Below are positions 17,078-26,543 of a stretch of DNA of 57,029 nucleotides, one piece after another. Made by a program: the position numbers and the translations under genes. Origin of the DNA: an uncultured Spirochaetaceae bacterium (GTDB lineage: Bacteria > Spirochaetota > Spirochaetia > Sphaerochaetales > Sphaerochaetaceae). The DNA is taken from NCBI GenBank assembly GCA_944389275.1, contig CALXLT010000016.1:1-57029 (forward strand). The letters are read 5' to 3'. Position 1 is the stretch's first letter, and the number at the start of each line of letters is the position of its first letter. The notes beneath the pieces are model-generated. The model saw only the letters and a program-made list of their open reading frames with translations, was not told the DNA's origin and made no database searches.

Positions 17078-18010
17078 ATGATCTACAAGCGGGAACACAT
17101 AAACCCGGGCACGGACTCTGAGCAATGGTATATCTCCTCAAGGGCAGCAGAGGCCTATCCTTTTGCCTCGGTGCTCTTCAAGGAGGGTGGCTACTGCATC
17201 CTTGACAAGGATTTCTGGATAGAGCGGCCGAAAGCCAAGGGCTACTCCACCATGATAATCAGCCTCTCCGGACAGGGGAAATTCATCCAGGAGGATGGCA
17301 CTGAGTTCCTTATAGGCGAAGGAGAGGCATTCATCTCCTCGCCGGAAAGTCAGGGGCACAGGGAGGAGACCGCGGGAGACAGAAGCTGGGAGCACATCTG
17401 GCTCACCTTCTACCGCTCCTCATCGATCCTTCCCTCCGAGGATTTCGACTGGAAGATAATGCAGGTCCCGGAGCCATCGCTCTGCAGGGAGCTGATGATG
17501 AACATCATCAGGGAGGATATAAGCACGACGGAGGAAAGCAGGCTCGCGATCGAGCTTTCCGAAAGGCTTCTGCTTCTCTCCATCAGGCGCATGCTGCAGA
17601 CATCCGACACAGGCGAGAAGGCAAGGATAAGGGCCCGCTTCGAGAAGCTCTGGAATGAGGTATCGAGCTCGCTTAACCAGGAATGGGGCATCGAGAGGCT
17701 CTGCTCGATGATGAACTTCTCGCGCTCCCAGCTCACGAGGCTCTGCAATGAGATATACGGAGAGGCCCCGGGGGCCAGGATCAGGCGCATGCGTATGGAA
17801 AGCGCGAAGCTGCTTCTATCCAACAGCTCCATGACGATACTCGAGATCGCTGATTCCGTCGGCTACGCCTCGCCTTCCCTCTTCTCCTCGTCATTCTCTT
17901 CCTATGCGGGGCTGAGCCCACGCGATTACAGGAAGAGGAAGCGAGGGATAATCAGAAATAATACTTCCTCTTCTCAGGATCAGGGTTCCGGCGATAGAAC
18001 ACAGCCGTGA
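17078..18010 (+). CDS. AraC family transcriptional regulator
   Basis: A 310-aa regulator. The N-terminal about 150 residues form a cupin-type ligand domain (SLSGQGKFIQEDGTEFLIGEGEAF), and the C-terminal about 100 residues hold two AraC helix-turn-helices, with GIERLCSMMNFSRSQLTRLC and the family signature ILEIADSVGYASPSLFSSSF ahead of LSPRDYRKRK. It is transcribed divergently from the sugar-ABC/RarA-C operon, 114 bp away, and is its likely activator. The effector is unknown. Its 3' end overlaps the convergent yhbY gene by 59 bp. Confidence 0.93.
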   Translation: MIYKREHINPGTDSEQWYISSRAAEAYPFASVLFKEGGYCILDKDFWIERPKAKGYSTMIISLSGQGKFIQEDGTEFLIGEGEAFISSPESQGHREETAGDRSWEHIWLTFYRSSSILPSEDFDWKIMQVPEPSLCRELMMNIIREDISTTEESRLAIELSERLLLLSIRRMLQTSDTGEKARIRARFEKLWNEVSSSLNQEWGIERLCSMMNFSRSQLTRLCNEIYGEAPGARIRRMRMESAKLLLSNSSMTILEIADSVGYASPSLFSSSFSSYAGLSPRDYRKRKRGIIRNNTSSSQDQGSGDRTQP

Positions 18011-18248
18011 ATCCCGTGGTCGCGACAAGCGTGGAAGCTGTCTTCTCCGCCAGGGTCTCCGAGATAGGCCTTGTCTCATCCTTTGTGGCCTGGAAGCGCA
18101 CCTTCACAAGCTCATGGGCGTCCAGCGCCTCGTCAAGGGCCGCTGCAACGCTATCCGTAAGCCCGTTCTTCCCGACATATACGACAGGAGAGAGCGTCTG
18201 GGCCTCAGACCTCAGGTACGCCCTGTCCTTGCTCTTCATCTGATCCAT
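17952..18248 (-). CDS. yhbY: CRS1/YhbY-type RNA-binding protein
   Basis: A 98-aa CRM-domain protein associated in other bacteria with the 50S ribosomal precursor. It shows the CRM pattern: LRSEAQTLSPVVYVGKNGLTDSV, then ALDAHELVKVRFQ and a TGFTAVFYRRN end in place of the usual G-x-x-x-x-LYR. Length matches the family. The ATG at 18248 overlaps the stop of the acyl-CoA synthetase gene (TGATG) and has GGAGG six bases upstream; the ATG at 18251 is also possible. The pairing with an acyl-CoA synthetase appears to be purely operonic. Confidence 0.92.
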   Translation of the reverse strand: MDQMKSKDRAYLRSEAQTLSPVVYVGKNGLTDSVAAALDEALDAHELVKVRFQATKDETRPISETLAEKTASTLVATTGFTAVFYRRNPDPEKRKYYF

Positions 18249-19957
18249 CATCTGCCTCCGTAAAGCGCCGCGGCTTCCTTGCGCTTGATCTTCTTGGTGC
18301 TTGTCATGGGCAGCGCCTCGTAGGCGACAGTCACCTTCTCCACCCTCTTGTACTGCTGGAGCGTCCTGTTGACCTCCGCGACGATCTCGTTCATATGCTT
18401 CTCGGCAGCGGCTTTATCACCGCCGACGCTCTTCATGTAATCCTCGGATGGGACGATGATCATCTGGATGCCCTCAGCCTGCCTCTCCTTGTTCTTTATG
18501 AAGCCGATGATGCAGCACTGCTCGATCTCGCTATACAGCTGATAGCGGTCCTCGATCTCCTCAGGGAACACGTTCTTTCCACCCTCGGTGACGATGACGT
18601 TCTTAGCGCGCCCAGTAAGATATAGGTATCCATCCTCATCCTGATGCCCGACGTCCCCGGTATTGAGCCACCCGTCCTCGGAAAGCACCTCACGCGTCGC
18701 CTCCTCGTTGTTGTAGTAGCCCTTCATGACCATCGGTCCCTTGATGCAGATGACGCCGTTGCCATCGCTGTCCGGGTCGATGATCTTCACCTCCTCCATC
18801 GGGAACTTCTTCCCCACCGATGTTATCCTGTACGCCTCGACAGGGTTGACATGGGTGATCGGGCTGGCCTCTGTCAGGCCGTAGCCCTGGACGAAGTCGA
18901 TGCCAAGCTCGTTGAACATGCGGAACGTGGAAGCGGGAAGCGGGCCGCCTCCGGAGATGCAGATGCGGACATTGTCGAGCGAGAGCTGGGAAGAGAGGAA
19001 ATGGAACATCTTCTTCCCGACATTCCTTCCCGTTATCTTCTTCAGGAAGCCGGAGACTCCCATCATCGCCCTTATAAGGCCATAGACGACAGGCCCCTTC
19101 TTCCTCACGCCATTCATCAGTGCGCCGATCATCTTGTTATAGAGCATCGGGACAGCCATGAGGATCGTCACCTCGCCCTCCTTGAGCTCCTTCATGATCC
19201 TCGTCATGGCGAGCTTCTTGCCGAAGACGACAGCGCCTCCGGTGCTGATGGCTAAATAGATGACGGCCTCCATCGTGTACGCGTGATGCACGGGAAGGAT
19301 CGCATAGCTGCGGTCCGTGCTGCGGATATCGAGATTGGCCTGAGTGAGAAGGCAGTCAGAGACGAGGTTGTCATGGGTGAGCATGACACCCTTGGGAATG
19401 CCTGTGGTGCCGGAGGTGAAGAGGATAGCCGCAAGCTCAGAGCCAGATGAGGCCTTCACGGAAGGAACGCCGCCATCCATCCCCATGATCGACGGATAGG
19501 CATCGGAATCCTCAAGCGAGTACTTCACGAGAGCATCGGAAAGGCCCGTCAGCCTCTCCGGGTCGGCGAAGACACGGCTGACGCCTCCGAACTCCATGAA
19601 ATGCTCGGCCTCATTGTCCTTGAGGAGATTATCGAGGGGAACGACGATGGCTCCTGCCCTGATTATGGAGAAATACGCAAGTGCCCATTCGCTGCTGTTG
19701 TGGCCGATGACCGCGATCTTGTCGCCAGGCTTCACGCCATCGCGCTCAAGATAGGCAGCAACGCGCTCGATGATGGCCCAGGCCTCCCTGTATGTCAGGC
19801 GGCGGTCTGGCTCGAACGAGTGGAAGCAGAGATTGTCGGGAAAGCGCTTGACGGTGATGGCGAAAAGCTCTGTCACCCCAGGCCACATCCCCTGAAAATC
19901 CTTGCCTCTGTACTCGTCAAGGAAGGACCATGCGTCACGATATGCTACATTCTTCAT
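18248..19957 (-). CDS. Long-chain acyl-CoA synthetase (paralogue A)
   Basis: A 569-aa AMP-forming acyl-CoA ligase. Motifs are ILFTSGTTGIPKGVMLTH (P-loop), VQGYGLTEASPITHVNP, TGDVGHQDEDGYLYLTGRAKN and a C-terminal TSTKKIKRKEAA with the catalytic lysine. It closely resembles the gene upstream (20079-21803): long stretches around residues 290-450 are nearly identical, so the pair is a tandem duplication. It is transcribed with yhbY. A cytosolic, membrane-peripheral role in fatty-acid activation is expected; the chain length cannot be predicted. Confidence 0.93.
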   Translation of the reverse strand: MKNVAYRDAWSFLDEYRGKDFQGMWPGVTELFAITVKRFPDNLCFHSFEPDRRLTYREAWAIIERVAAYLERDGVKPGDKIAVIGHNSSEWALAYFSIIRAGAIVVPLDNLLKDNEAEHFMEFGGVSRVFADPERLTGLSDALVKYSLEDSDAYPSIMGMDGGVPSVKASSGSELAAILFTSGTTGIPKGVMLTHDNLVSDCLLTQANLDIRSTDRSYAILPVHHAYTMEAVIYLAISTGGAVVFGKKLAMTRIMKELKEGEVTILMAVPMLYNKMIGALMNGVRKKGPVVYGLIRAMMGVSGFLKKITGRNVGKKMFHFLSSQLSLDNVRICISGGGPLPASTFRMFNELGIDFVQGYGLTEASPITHVNPVEAYRITSVGKKFPMEEVKIIDPDSDGNGVICIKGPMVMKGYYNNEEATREVLSEDGWLNTGDVGHQDEDGYLYLTGRAKNVIVTEGGKNVFPEEIEDRYQLYSEIEQCCIIGFIKNKERQAEGIQMIIVPSEDYMKSVGGDKAAAEKHMNEIVAEVNRTLQQYKRVEKVTVAYEALPMTSTKKIKRKEAAALYGGR

Positions 19958-20002
19958 AAATCAAATCTCCCCAGTGAAGAAGAAGCCTCAGCAAAGGCTT
20001 CC

Positions 20003-20028
20003 AAAAAGCATCCGCCGGAGCGGATGCT
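20003..20028 (-). terminator. Terminator between the two acyl-CoA synthetase genes
   Basis: A perfect 9-bp inverted repeat, AGCATCCGC (20007-20015) and GCGGATGCT (20020-20028), with a 4-nt loop, followed on the minus strand by TTTTT. It ends the 21803-20079 transcript. A second small hairpin (GAAGCCT/AGGCTTC, 19982-20001) lies just beyond. Confidence 0.8.
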
Positions 20029-20078
20029 ACATGTTATCATTTTGGAAAGCCATAGAAAAGGACATTCCTGACGCTTTT

Positions 20079-21803
20079 TCAGCTTTTGTCGAACCTGGCC
20101 TTGACCTCGAAGCGCTTGACCTTCTTCGTGCTCGTCATCGGAAGCGGCTCATCAGCGACGGTTACCATCGTGATCTTCTTATACGCCTGAAGCTCCTTAT
20201 TGACTTCGCTGACGATCTCCTGGACGCGCTCCTCCATCCTTGCCTTGTCTGATCCGGTGCTCTTTCTCAGCGCGTCGGAAGGATAGGCAATGAGCCTTAT
20301 GCCCTCGCTCTTCATGGCCTTGTCGATCTCGTAGCCGATGATGCAGACCTGATCGATATCATCATAGAGCTGGAAGTGATCCTCGATCTCCTCAGGGAAC
20401 ACGTTCTTGCCGCCCTCGGTGACAATGACGTTCTTCGCGCGCCCCGTGAGATAGAGGTATCCATCCTCGTCCTGATGCCCGACATCCCCTGTATTGAGCC
20501 ATCCGTCCTCGGAGAGCACCTCGCGCGTCGCCTCCTCGTTGTTGTAGTAGCCCTTCATGACCATCGGCCCCTTGATGTATATCGTGCCGTTGCCGTCGCT
20601 GTCCGGGTCGACGATCCGCACCTCGCACTCCTTTATCTTCTTGCCAACCGATGTCTCGCGATAGGCCGCGACAGGATTGAGATGGGTGATCGGGCTGGTC
20701 TCGGTAAGGCCATAGCCCTGGACGAAGTCGATGCCGAGCTCGTTGAACATGCGGAACGTGGAAGCGGGAAGCGGGCCGCCTCCGCAGATGCAGATACGGT
20801 TGCTCTCAAGCGAGAGCTTGGAAAGGAGGAAGCCGAACATCTTCTTTCCAAGGTTGACGCCGAGGAGCTTCTTAAGGAAACCGGAAATGCCCATCATCGC
20901 CCTTATAAGGCCATAGACGACCACACCTTTCTTCCTCACCCCTGACATCAGCGCGCCGATCATCTTATTGAAGAGCATCGGGACGGCGAGGAACATCGTC
21001 ACCTTGCCGAGCTTGAGCTCCTTGAGTATCTGGGAGACGACAAGCTTCTTGCCGAACACGACCTCAGCTCCGACGGACATGGCCTCGAAGAGGACCGCGA
21101 GCATCGTGTACGCGTGATGGATTGGGAGTATCGCGTAGAAGACATCGGTGGAGTATATCTCCATATTCGACTGCGCGAGATATGTGTCCGCGACAAGGTT
21201 CTCGTGAGAGAGCATGACGCCCTTCGGAGTCCCTGTGGTCCCGGATGTGAAGAGGATTGCCGCGATATCCTGCCCATCTGCCCGCTCCGGATCAGTGTAC
21301 TCGCCTTCCATATCGAGGACGAACTGATAATCCGAGCCTGGCTCAAGGGAGTACTTCCTCTCAAGCAGCGTGCCATCCTTATCGATATTCCTGATCCTCT
21401 CATCATCGATGAAGAGCCTTGAGACGCCTCCGAACTGAATCAGGCGCTCCATCTCCGCGTCCTTCAGCAGATAGTCAAGCGGAACGACGATGGCTCCCGC
21501 GTATATGACGGCGAAATAGGCGATCGCCCACTCCGGGCTGTTCTTGCCTGACACGCCGATCTTATCGTCCTTCTTCACCCCGTCCGCCATCAACGCGGCC
21601 GCGACGGAGCGTATCCTGCTCTCCGCCTCCCTGTATGTAAAGCGCTCCTCCTTAGGAGAGAATGCCCTGAAGCAGTGGTTATCAGGGTAGCGGAGCGCGG
21701 AGATATGGAACATCTCCTTCACATTCGGCCATTTGCCCTGGAACTCCTTTCCCCTGTATCCATCAAGGAACGTCCATGTGCTGATGTAATCGATTGTCTT
21801 CAC
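20079..21803 (-). CDS. Long-chain acyl-CoA synthetase (paralogue B)
   Basis: A 574-aa acyl-CoA ligase, the tandem sister of the gene at 18248-19957. It has ILFTSGTTGTPKGVMLSH, VQGYGLTETSPITHLNP and TGDVGHQDEDGYLYLTGRAKN, and ends MTSTKKVKRFEVKARFDKS. The start is taken as GTG at 21803: AAGGAG lies 5 bases before it and the resulting N-terminus (KTIDYISTWTFLDGYRGK) lines up with its sister. An in-frame ATG at 21887 would run into the terminator of the upstream gene. It is monocistronic between two terminators. Confidence 0.93.
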   Translation of the reverse strand: MKTIDYISTWTFLDGYRGKEFQGKWPNVKEMFHISALRYPDNHCFRAFSPKEERFTYREAESRIRSVAAALMADGVKKDDKIGVSGKNSPEWAIAYFAVIYAGAIVVPLDYLLKDAEMERLIQFGGVSRLFIDDERIRNIDKDGTLLERKYSLEPGSDYQFVLDMEGEYTDPERADGQDIAAILFTSGTTGTPKGVMLSHENLVADTYLAQSNMEIYSTDVFYAILPIHHAYTMLAVLFEAMSVGAEVVFGKKLVVSQILKELKLGKVTMFLAVPMLFNKMIGALMSGVRKKGVVVYGLIRAMMGISGFLKKLLGVNLGKKMFGFLLSKLSLESNRICICGGGPLPASTFRMFNELGIDFVQGYGLTETSPITHLNPVAAYRETSVGKKIKECEVRIVDPDSDGNGTIYIKGPMVMKGYYNNEEATREVLSEDGWLNTGDVGHQDEDGYLYLTGRAKNVIVTEGGKNVFPEEIEDHFQLYDDIDQVCIIGYEIDKAMKSEGIRLIAYPSDALRKSTGSDKARMEERVQEIVSEVNKELQAYKKITMVTVADEPLPMTSTKKVKRFEVKARFDKS

Positions 21804-21871
21804 GATGTCTCCTTTTCCGACATTATCCAGAATTATGTTGATATCCTCACACCCGGCCCTGCGTATGTCAA

Positions 21872-21897
21872 TGAAGAAAGCCCTCAAAAAGAGGGCT
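21872..21897 (-). terminator. Terminator of the pst-pho operon
   Basis: AGCCCTC (21879-21885) and GAGGGCT (21891-21897) form a 7-bp stem with a 5-nt loop, followed on the minus strand by TTCTTCATT. It lies 38 bp after the phoR stop. Confidence 0.75.
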
Positions 21898-21935
21898 TAA
21901 GGCATAGTAGTAAATAACTATCGGAGTGGATATGC

Positions 21936-23594
21936 CTATATAATCGGGAATTCCACGGTTATCTCGGTCCCTTCCCCGAGCTTTGAGCGAAGGCTGATCG
22001 AGCCGCCATGGAAAGAGACCGCGTGACGGACTATCGAGAGGCCAAGACCTGTGCCGCCTGATGTGCGGGACCTTGACTTATCGACGCGGTAGAAGCGCTC
22101 GAAGACCCTGTCCTTATCCTTGTCAGGGATGCCGATGCCCGTATCCTGGACCGTCAGGGCTATCCTCTCGGGAGTGCCTGCCACACTCACGGATACCATC
22201 CCGTTGTGCCTGTTGTACTTGATGGCGTTATCGACAAGGTTGAAGACCATCTCATCCAGAAGTGGCTCAGAGCCTCTCATCACCGTCTTCCCGCTCGACG
22301 CGAACGATATCGAGACGCCGGCGTTCGCGGCCTTGGTCCTCATGCGGGCAATCACATCCTCGGCGACAGCCTTGAGGTCAACCTCGGTCCTTTCTTCCTC
22401 CGTGCCCCCCTCGTCAAGCTTCGAAAGCCTGATGATGTCATGGACGAGCGCTATCAGGCGCTGCACCTCATCGTAGATATCCTTCGCGAAGCCCTTCACC
22501 TCATCCTCCGGGACACTGCCGTTCATCAGAAGCTCGGCGAAGCCGGAGATGGAGGTCAGCGGAGTGCGGAGCTCATGGCTGACATTCGCGGAGAACTCGC
22601 GCCTAAGGCTCTCCCTCTCGGCCTTCTCCGTTATATCGATGACGATGACGACGGCGCCACGTGTGCCATCACGCCCGGACACTGGAGAGGCGATCACCTG
22701 CAGCGTTGCGCCGGGGCGCTCTATGACAGCCTCCGTACGCTTTCCCGAAAGCGCCGAGAACACCGCATCGGAGAAGGCGTCCGAGCGGTTTACGGAGAGA
22801 AGGCTATCCCCCTCTCCTGCCCTCGGGGCGTCGAAAAGCTCATAGAAGGACCTGTTGATGGAGAGGATCCTGGCCTCGGAGTCCACCACGGCAAGCCCCT
22901 CGGACATATTGTCCGTTATTATGCTGAACTCCTTCTGCGTGCGCTCGGCGTTCTCTATCTGGTCACGTATCGTCGCCTGCTGCTTCGATATCCTGAATAG
23001 CAGCGGCGAGAGCTCCTCATAGCCATCGAGGCTATCCGGGTGCTCGAGGTCTATCCTGTTGATCGGATCGGTTATCCTCTTCGCGGCCTTCATGCTGAAC
23101 CACGCGAAGAAGACAAGGAGGACTATCAGGAGGACAAGCATCGGGAAGAGCATCGAGACGGCGAAGGAGAGCATCGTCTCTGCAGGGACGGCGATACGGA
23201 GGATGCTGCCATCGCTAAGGCGCACCGCCGCATAATGCAGCTCCTGCAAAAGTGTGCCGCTCTCTCTCCTGTCCTCGCCGAAGCCGTATCTGATAGCCTC
23301 CTGGACCTCTGGCCTCTCGAGATGGTTCTCCATATCCTCGGCGTTGCCCTCGCTCTCATAGAGCACGGCGCCATCCTGGGCTATCACGGTGACACGATGG
23401 CCCGGAACGGAGACAGCCGTGACATTGGCCATACCATCCTCCGCGGCCGCGGCAAGGAAGCGGATCTCCGCGGAAAGGTCATCCTCTATCCTATTCTCAT
23501 ATGATGCGTATAGGACGCTCAGCGATACTGCCAGGACAAGCAGGAGCGTCAGCAGCACAGAGAAGAACACTGTCTGGAATATCTTCTTATTCAT
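21936..23594 (-). CDS. phoR: Phosphate-sensing histidine kinase PhoR
   Basis: A 552-aa membrane histidine kinase. It has TM1 at about 8-30, an extracytoplasmic segment of about 110 residues, TM2 at about 144-166, a PAS-like domain at about 225-330, a HisKA H-box (NVSHELRTPLTSISG) and a HATPase domain with N-, G1- (DTGIGIP) and G2-boxes (GGTGLGLSIV). It is the last gene of the pst-pho operon and overlaps phoB by 8 bp. Known homologues phosphorylate PhoB when Pst signals phosphate limitation. The sizeable external loop is more like Gram-positive PhoR than the short enterobacterial type. Confidence 0.93.
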   Translation of the reverse strand: MNKKIFQTVFFSVLLTLLLVLAVSLSVLYASYENRIEDDLSAEIRFLAAAAEDGMANVTAVSVPGHRVTVIAQDGAVLYESEGNAEDMENHLERPEVQEAIRYGFGEDRRESGTLLQELHYAAVRLSDGSILRIAVPAETMLSFAVSMLFPMLVLLIVLLVFFAWFSMKAAKRITDPINRIDLEHPDSLDGYEELSPLLFRISKQQATIRDQIENAERTQKEFSIITDNMSEGLAVVDSEARILSINRSFYELFDAPRAGEGDSLLSVNRSDAFSDAVFSALSGKRTEAVIERPGATLQVIASPVSGRDGTRGAVVIVIDITEKAERESLRREFSANVSHELRTPLTSISGFAELLMNGSVPEDEVKGFAKDIYDEVQRLIALVHDIIRLSKLDEGGTEEERTEVDLKAVAEDVIARMRTKAANAGVSISFASSGKTVMRGSEPLLDEMVFNLVDNAIKYNRHNGMVSVSVAGTPERIALTVQDTGIGIPDKDKDRVFERFYRVDKSRSRTSGGTGLGLSIVRHAVSFHGGSISLRSKLGEGTEITVEFPII

Positions 23595-24264
23595 CGCTCC
23601 CCCTGAATCTGTAGCCGACCCCCTTGACGGTCTCTATCCTCTGCCCCTCATCGCCAAGCTTCTCCCTCAGGTGCCTGATATGGACATCGACTGTCCTGTT
23701 CTCGCCATCGAAGGAGTAGCCCCACACGGTATTGAGTATGCTGTCGCGGTCAAGGACGATCCCCTCATTCTCCATGAGGTAGAGAAGCAGATTGAACTCC
23801 TTGAGCGTGAGCTCGACCTTCTCGCCCGCGACCTTCACATGGTGCGATGCCTGGGATATCGATATACCGCCATACGAGAGATCATCGGAGTCCTTCCTCG
23901 CTGTCGAGCGCCTGAGGACGGCACGCACGCGGGAGAGAAGCTCCATCATGCCGAAAGGCTTGGTGATGTAGTCATCCGCGCCGCTGTCCAGGCCGAGGAC
24001 CTTGTCATACTCGCTTCCCTTCGCGGTCAGCATGATGACAGGAGCGGAATGGAGGATGCTGTCCTCCCTTATCTCCCTTAAAATCTCAAGCCCGGACTGT
24101 CCCGGCAGCATGATATCCAGCAGGAAGAGCTCGGGCCTATCGTCCCGGCATGTCTTCCACATCTCCTCGCCCGACTCGAACGCGCTTACCTCGAAGCCAT
24201 TGCCCTTGAGGGCGTAGCTCACGAGCTTCCTGATCGAAGGGTCATCCTCAACAAGATAGATCAT
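23587..24264 (-). CDS. phoB: Phosphate regulon response regulator PhoB
   Basis: A 225-aa OmpR/PhoB-family response regulator. The receiver has acidic residues in YLVEDDPSIRK, the phospho-acceptor D50 in LLDIMLPGQSG, a threonine in MLTAKG and a lysine in ITKPFG. The C-terminal winged helix has NRTVDVHIRHLREKLG and VKGVGYRF. Start 24264 is preferred because GGAG sits five bases before it; an in-frame GTG two codons earlier is possible. It should bind the phased repeats upstream of pstS. Confidence 0.95.
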   Translation of the reverse strand: MIYLVEDDPSIRKLVSYALKGNGFEVSAFESGEEMWKTCRDDRPELFLLDIMLPGQSGLEILREIREDSILHSAPVIMLTAKGSEYDKVLGLDSGADDYITKPFGMMELLSRVRAVLRRSTARKDSDDLSYGGISISQASHHVKVAGEKVELTLKEFNLLLYLMENEGIVLDRDSILNTVWGYSFDGENRTVDVHIRHLREKLGDEGQRIETVKGVGYRFRGSDE

Positions 24265-24266
24265 AA

Positions 24267-24932
24267 TCACTCCACCTTCACAGGATTATTGATCCAGTCG
24301 CCGCTTGCATCAAGCCCATTGAGGACCCAGCGGGCAAGCGACGCGGCGTGGTCTCCCATCCTCTCGAGATACTTGGCTATCATAAGCAGGTCAGGCGCCT
24401 CCTGGGCATCCTTATCACCTGTCCTGATCATCTCCGTTACCATCTCCTTGGCGCTGTCGAAGGCGCTGTCTGCGGCATCGTCCATGGCTATGACATCGGA
24501 CGCTCTCCTTATATCAGAATGGACGAAGGCGTCCACGGCCCCTGTCATCATGCTGATTACGGTGCCGATCATCGTGTCAAGGCCGACGCGCACAGGCAGA
24601 TCCTCGGAGGCGATGAAGGGAAGTATCTCCGCGATATCCCCGGCATTGTCCCCTATCCTCTCGATATCCGAGACCATCTTCATCGCGGAGGAGATCATCC
24701 TCAGGTCACGGGCCACCGGTTGCCTCCTGAGAAGCAGGCGGAGGCACAGCGCCTCGATCTCCCTCTCCTTCTCGTCTATCTCGTGCGAGATATCCGGGAT
24801 CAGCGCCAGCCTCTGGCGGCTCTTCCCGGAAAGAGCTTCCTGCAGGACCTTCAGGGCATCCTCCGTGAGGGCCCCCATCTTTATCATGCCAACATAGAGC
24901 GTCTCAAGCTCGCTATCGAATCTTGTCCTCAT
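24267..24932 (-). CDS. phoU: Phosphate transport regulator PhoU
   Basis: A 221-aa all-helical protein of two tandem PhoU three-helix bundles. The metal-binding motifs are visible as MVSDIERIGDNAGDIAE in the first repeat and YLERMGDHAASLARWV in the second. PhoU couples the Pst transporter to PhoR and restrains kinase output and phosphate uptake. It lies between pstB and phoB (TGATATG spacing on the pstB side, overlap with phoB), the usual order. Confidence 0.95.
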   Translation of the reverse strand: MRTRFDSELETLYVGMIKMGALTEDALKVLQEALSGKSRQRLALIPDISHEIDEKEREIEALCLRLLLRRQPVARDLRMISSAMKMVSDIERIGDNAGDIAEILPFIASEDLPVRVGLDTMIGTVISMMTGAVDAFVHSDIRRASDVIAMDDAADSAFDSAKEMVTEMIRTGDKDAQEAPDLLMIAKYLERMGDHAASLARWVLNGLDASGDWINNPVKVE

Positions 24933-24933
24933 A

Positions 24934-25686
24934 TCAACCGAACCTGCCTGTTACGTAATCTTCTGTCCTTGAATCAGAAGGATTGGAGAAGATCTTCTCC
25001 GTGTCATCATACTCTATAACTTCCCCAAGGAGGAAGAATGCCGTCTTATGCGCGATCCTCAGCGCCTGCTGCATGTTATGGGTAACGATTATGATCGTAT
25101 ACCTGTCACAGAGGCTCATCGCGAGCTCCTCTATCTTCGCCGTGGAGATAGGGTCAAGCGCGGATGTGGGCTCATCCATCAGAAGCACCTTAGGCTCGAC
25201 GGCAAGTGCGCGTGCTATGCAGAGCCGCTGCTGCTGGCCTCCTGAGAGGCCGAGGGCGCTCTTCTTGAGCCTGTCCTTGACCTCATCGAAGAGGGATGCA
25301 TCGACAAGGGCCTTCTCAACGATCTCATCAAGCTTGACCTTGCTCCTTATCCCATGGGTCCTTGGCCCGTACGCGATGTTGTCATAGATGCTCATCATGA
25401 ACGGGTTCGGCTTCTGGAAAACCATCCCGACCTCGTACCTAAGGCCATTGACATCGACCTTTGGGGAGAAGATGTTCTCTCCGTTGTATAGCACCTCGCC
25501 CTCAATCCTTACGCCAGGGACCAGGTCGTTCATCCTGTTGAGCGTCCTGAGGAATGTGGACTTGCCGCATCCGGAAGGGCCTATCAGGGCCGTGATGCTC
25601 TTCTCCTCCATGCAGAGGCTTATCTTCTTCAAGGCCTGCATCGATCCGTACCAGAGGTCCAGATCCTTCGTCTCTATTATCGTCAC
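24934..25686 (-). CDS. pstB: Phosphate ABC transporter ATP-binding protein PstB
   Basis: A 250-aa ABC ATPase. Walker A is GPSGCGKST, the signature [19 protein letters not shown], Walker [14 protein letters not shown], and the switch histidine is in [13 protein letters not shown]. The PstB hallmarks [19 protein letters not shown] and [14 protein letters not shown] are present. The ATG overlaps the pstA stop (ATGA). Confidence 0.97.
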   Translation of the reverse strand: MTIIETKDLDLWYGSMQALKKISLCMEEKSITALIGPSGCGKSTFLRTLNRMNDLVPGVRIEGEVLYNGENIFSPKVDVNGLRYEVGMVFQKPNPFMMSIYDNIAYGPRTHGIRSKVKLDEIVEKALVDASLFDEVKDRLKKSALGLSGGQQQRLCIARALAVEPKVLLMDEPTSALDPISTAKIEELAMSLCDRYTIIIVTHNMQQALRIAHKTAFFLLGEVIEYDDTEKIFSNPSDSRTEDYVTGRFG

Positions 25687-26543
25687 TGTCCGTTTCTCCT
25701 TTTCATCAGCTTCCCCATATAGGTCGTCAGGAGGTTGATGATGACCGTGAGGATCATGAGGATAGCCGCGATCGCGAAAGCTATCTCAAACTCACCTCTT
25801 TCGCTTGCGTACACATACAAAGCGACCGTAAGCGTGGCTCCAGCGCTTCCAAGCCCGCTGATGAAGCCATTCACGTTATGCGCGAATCCTGCCGTGAACA
25901 GAAGAGCCGCGGATTCGCTGAGTATCCTTCCGATCGAGAGGATGCACCCTGTTATGATGCCGTTTATGCATGTAGGGAGGACAACCGTCCTGATGGCCCT
26001 CCATTTGCCGGCTCCAAGCGCGAACGCCCCTTCCCTATAGCTTTCCGGGACCGTCTTGAGGCTCTCCTGTGTCGTGCGCATGATGGTAGGGAGGTTCATG
26101 ATCACGAGCGTGAGCGCGCCTGCAAGAAGCGACGTGCCGAGCGAGCAGACCTGGCAGAAGACAAGCATGCCGACAAGGCCGTAGATGATCGATGGGATGC
26201 CCGAGAGAGTCTCGGCAGCGAACTCGATGATCTCGACAACCTTCTTGTTGGACGCATACTCGTTGAGATATATGGCCGCTCCCACTCCTATAGGCAGCAC
26301 GATCACAAGCGTCGCGATGACTATATATAGGGTGTTGAGGATATCCGGCAGGATGCCTATCGTGTGGCGCAGCATGCTCGGGCTCGTGAACAAGAGCTCC
26401 GGCGTGATATGGGGCAGCCCGCGGAAAAGCACATACAGAAGCATGAACGCCGTCAGTGCCGTGACGATTACGAGGGATAGTATGCATAGCCCCTTCATCG
26501 TGCCGCACCAGGCCTTCCTCTTTCCTGATATTCTCTCTATCAT
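25683..26543 (-). CDS. pstA: Phosphate ABC transporter permease PstA
   Basis: A 286-aa inner-membrane permease with about six membrane helices. The family features are [32 protein letters not shown] and the EAA-type loop [22 protein letters not shown]. Overlaps on both sides (ATGA) tie it tightly to pstC and pstB. Length is normal. Confidence 0.96.
   Translation of the reverse strand: MIERISGKRKAWCGTMKGLCILSLVIVTALTAFMLLYVLFRGLPHITPELLFTSPSMLRHTIGILPDILNTLYIVIATLVIVLPIGVGAAIYLNEYASNKKVVEIIEFAAETLSGIPSIIYGLVGMLVFCQVCSLGTSLLAGALTLVIMNLPTIMRTTQESLKTVPESYREGAFALGAGKWRAIRTVVLPTCINGIITGCILSIGRILSESAALLFTAGFAHNVNGFISGLGSAGATLTVALYVYASERGEFEIAFAIAAILMILTVIINLLTTYMGKLMKRRNGQ

Noticed and set aside
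12671..18010. The AraC-controlled cluster as a mobile element or genomic island
   Set aside because: No integrase, transposase, flanking repeat or tRNA is seen, and base composition by eye matches the surrounding core genes.
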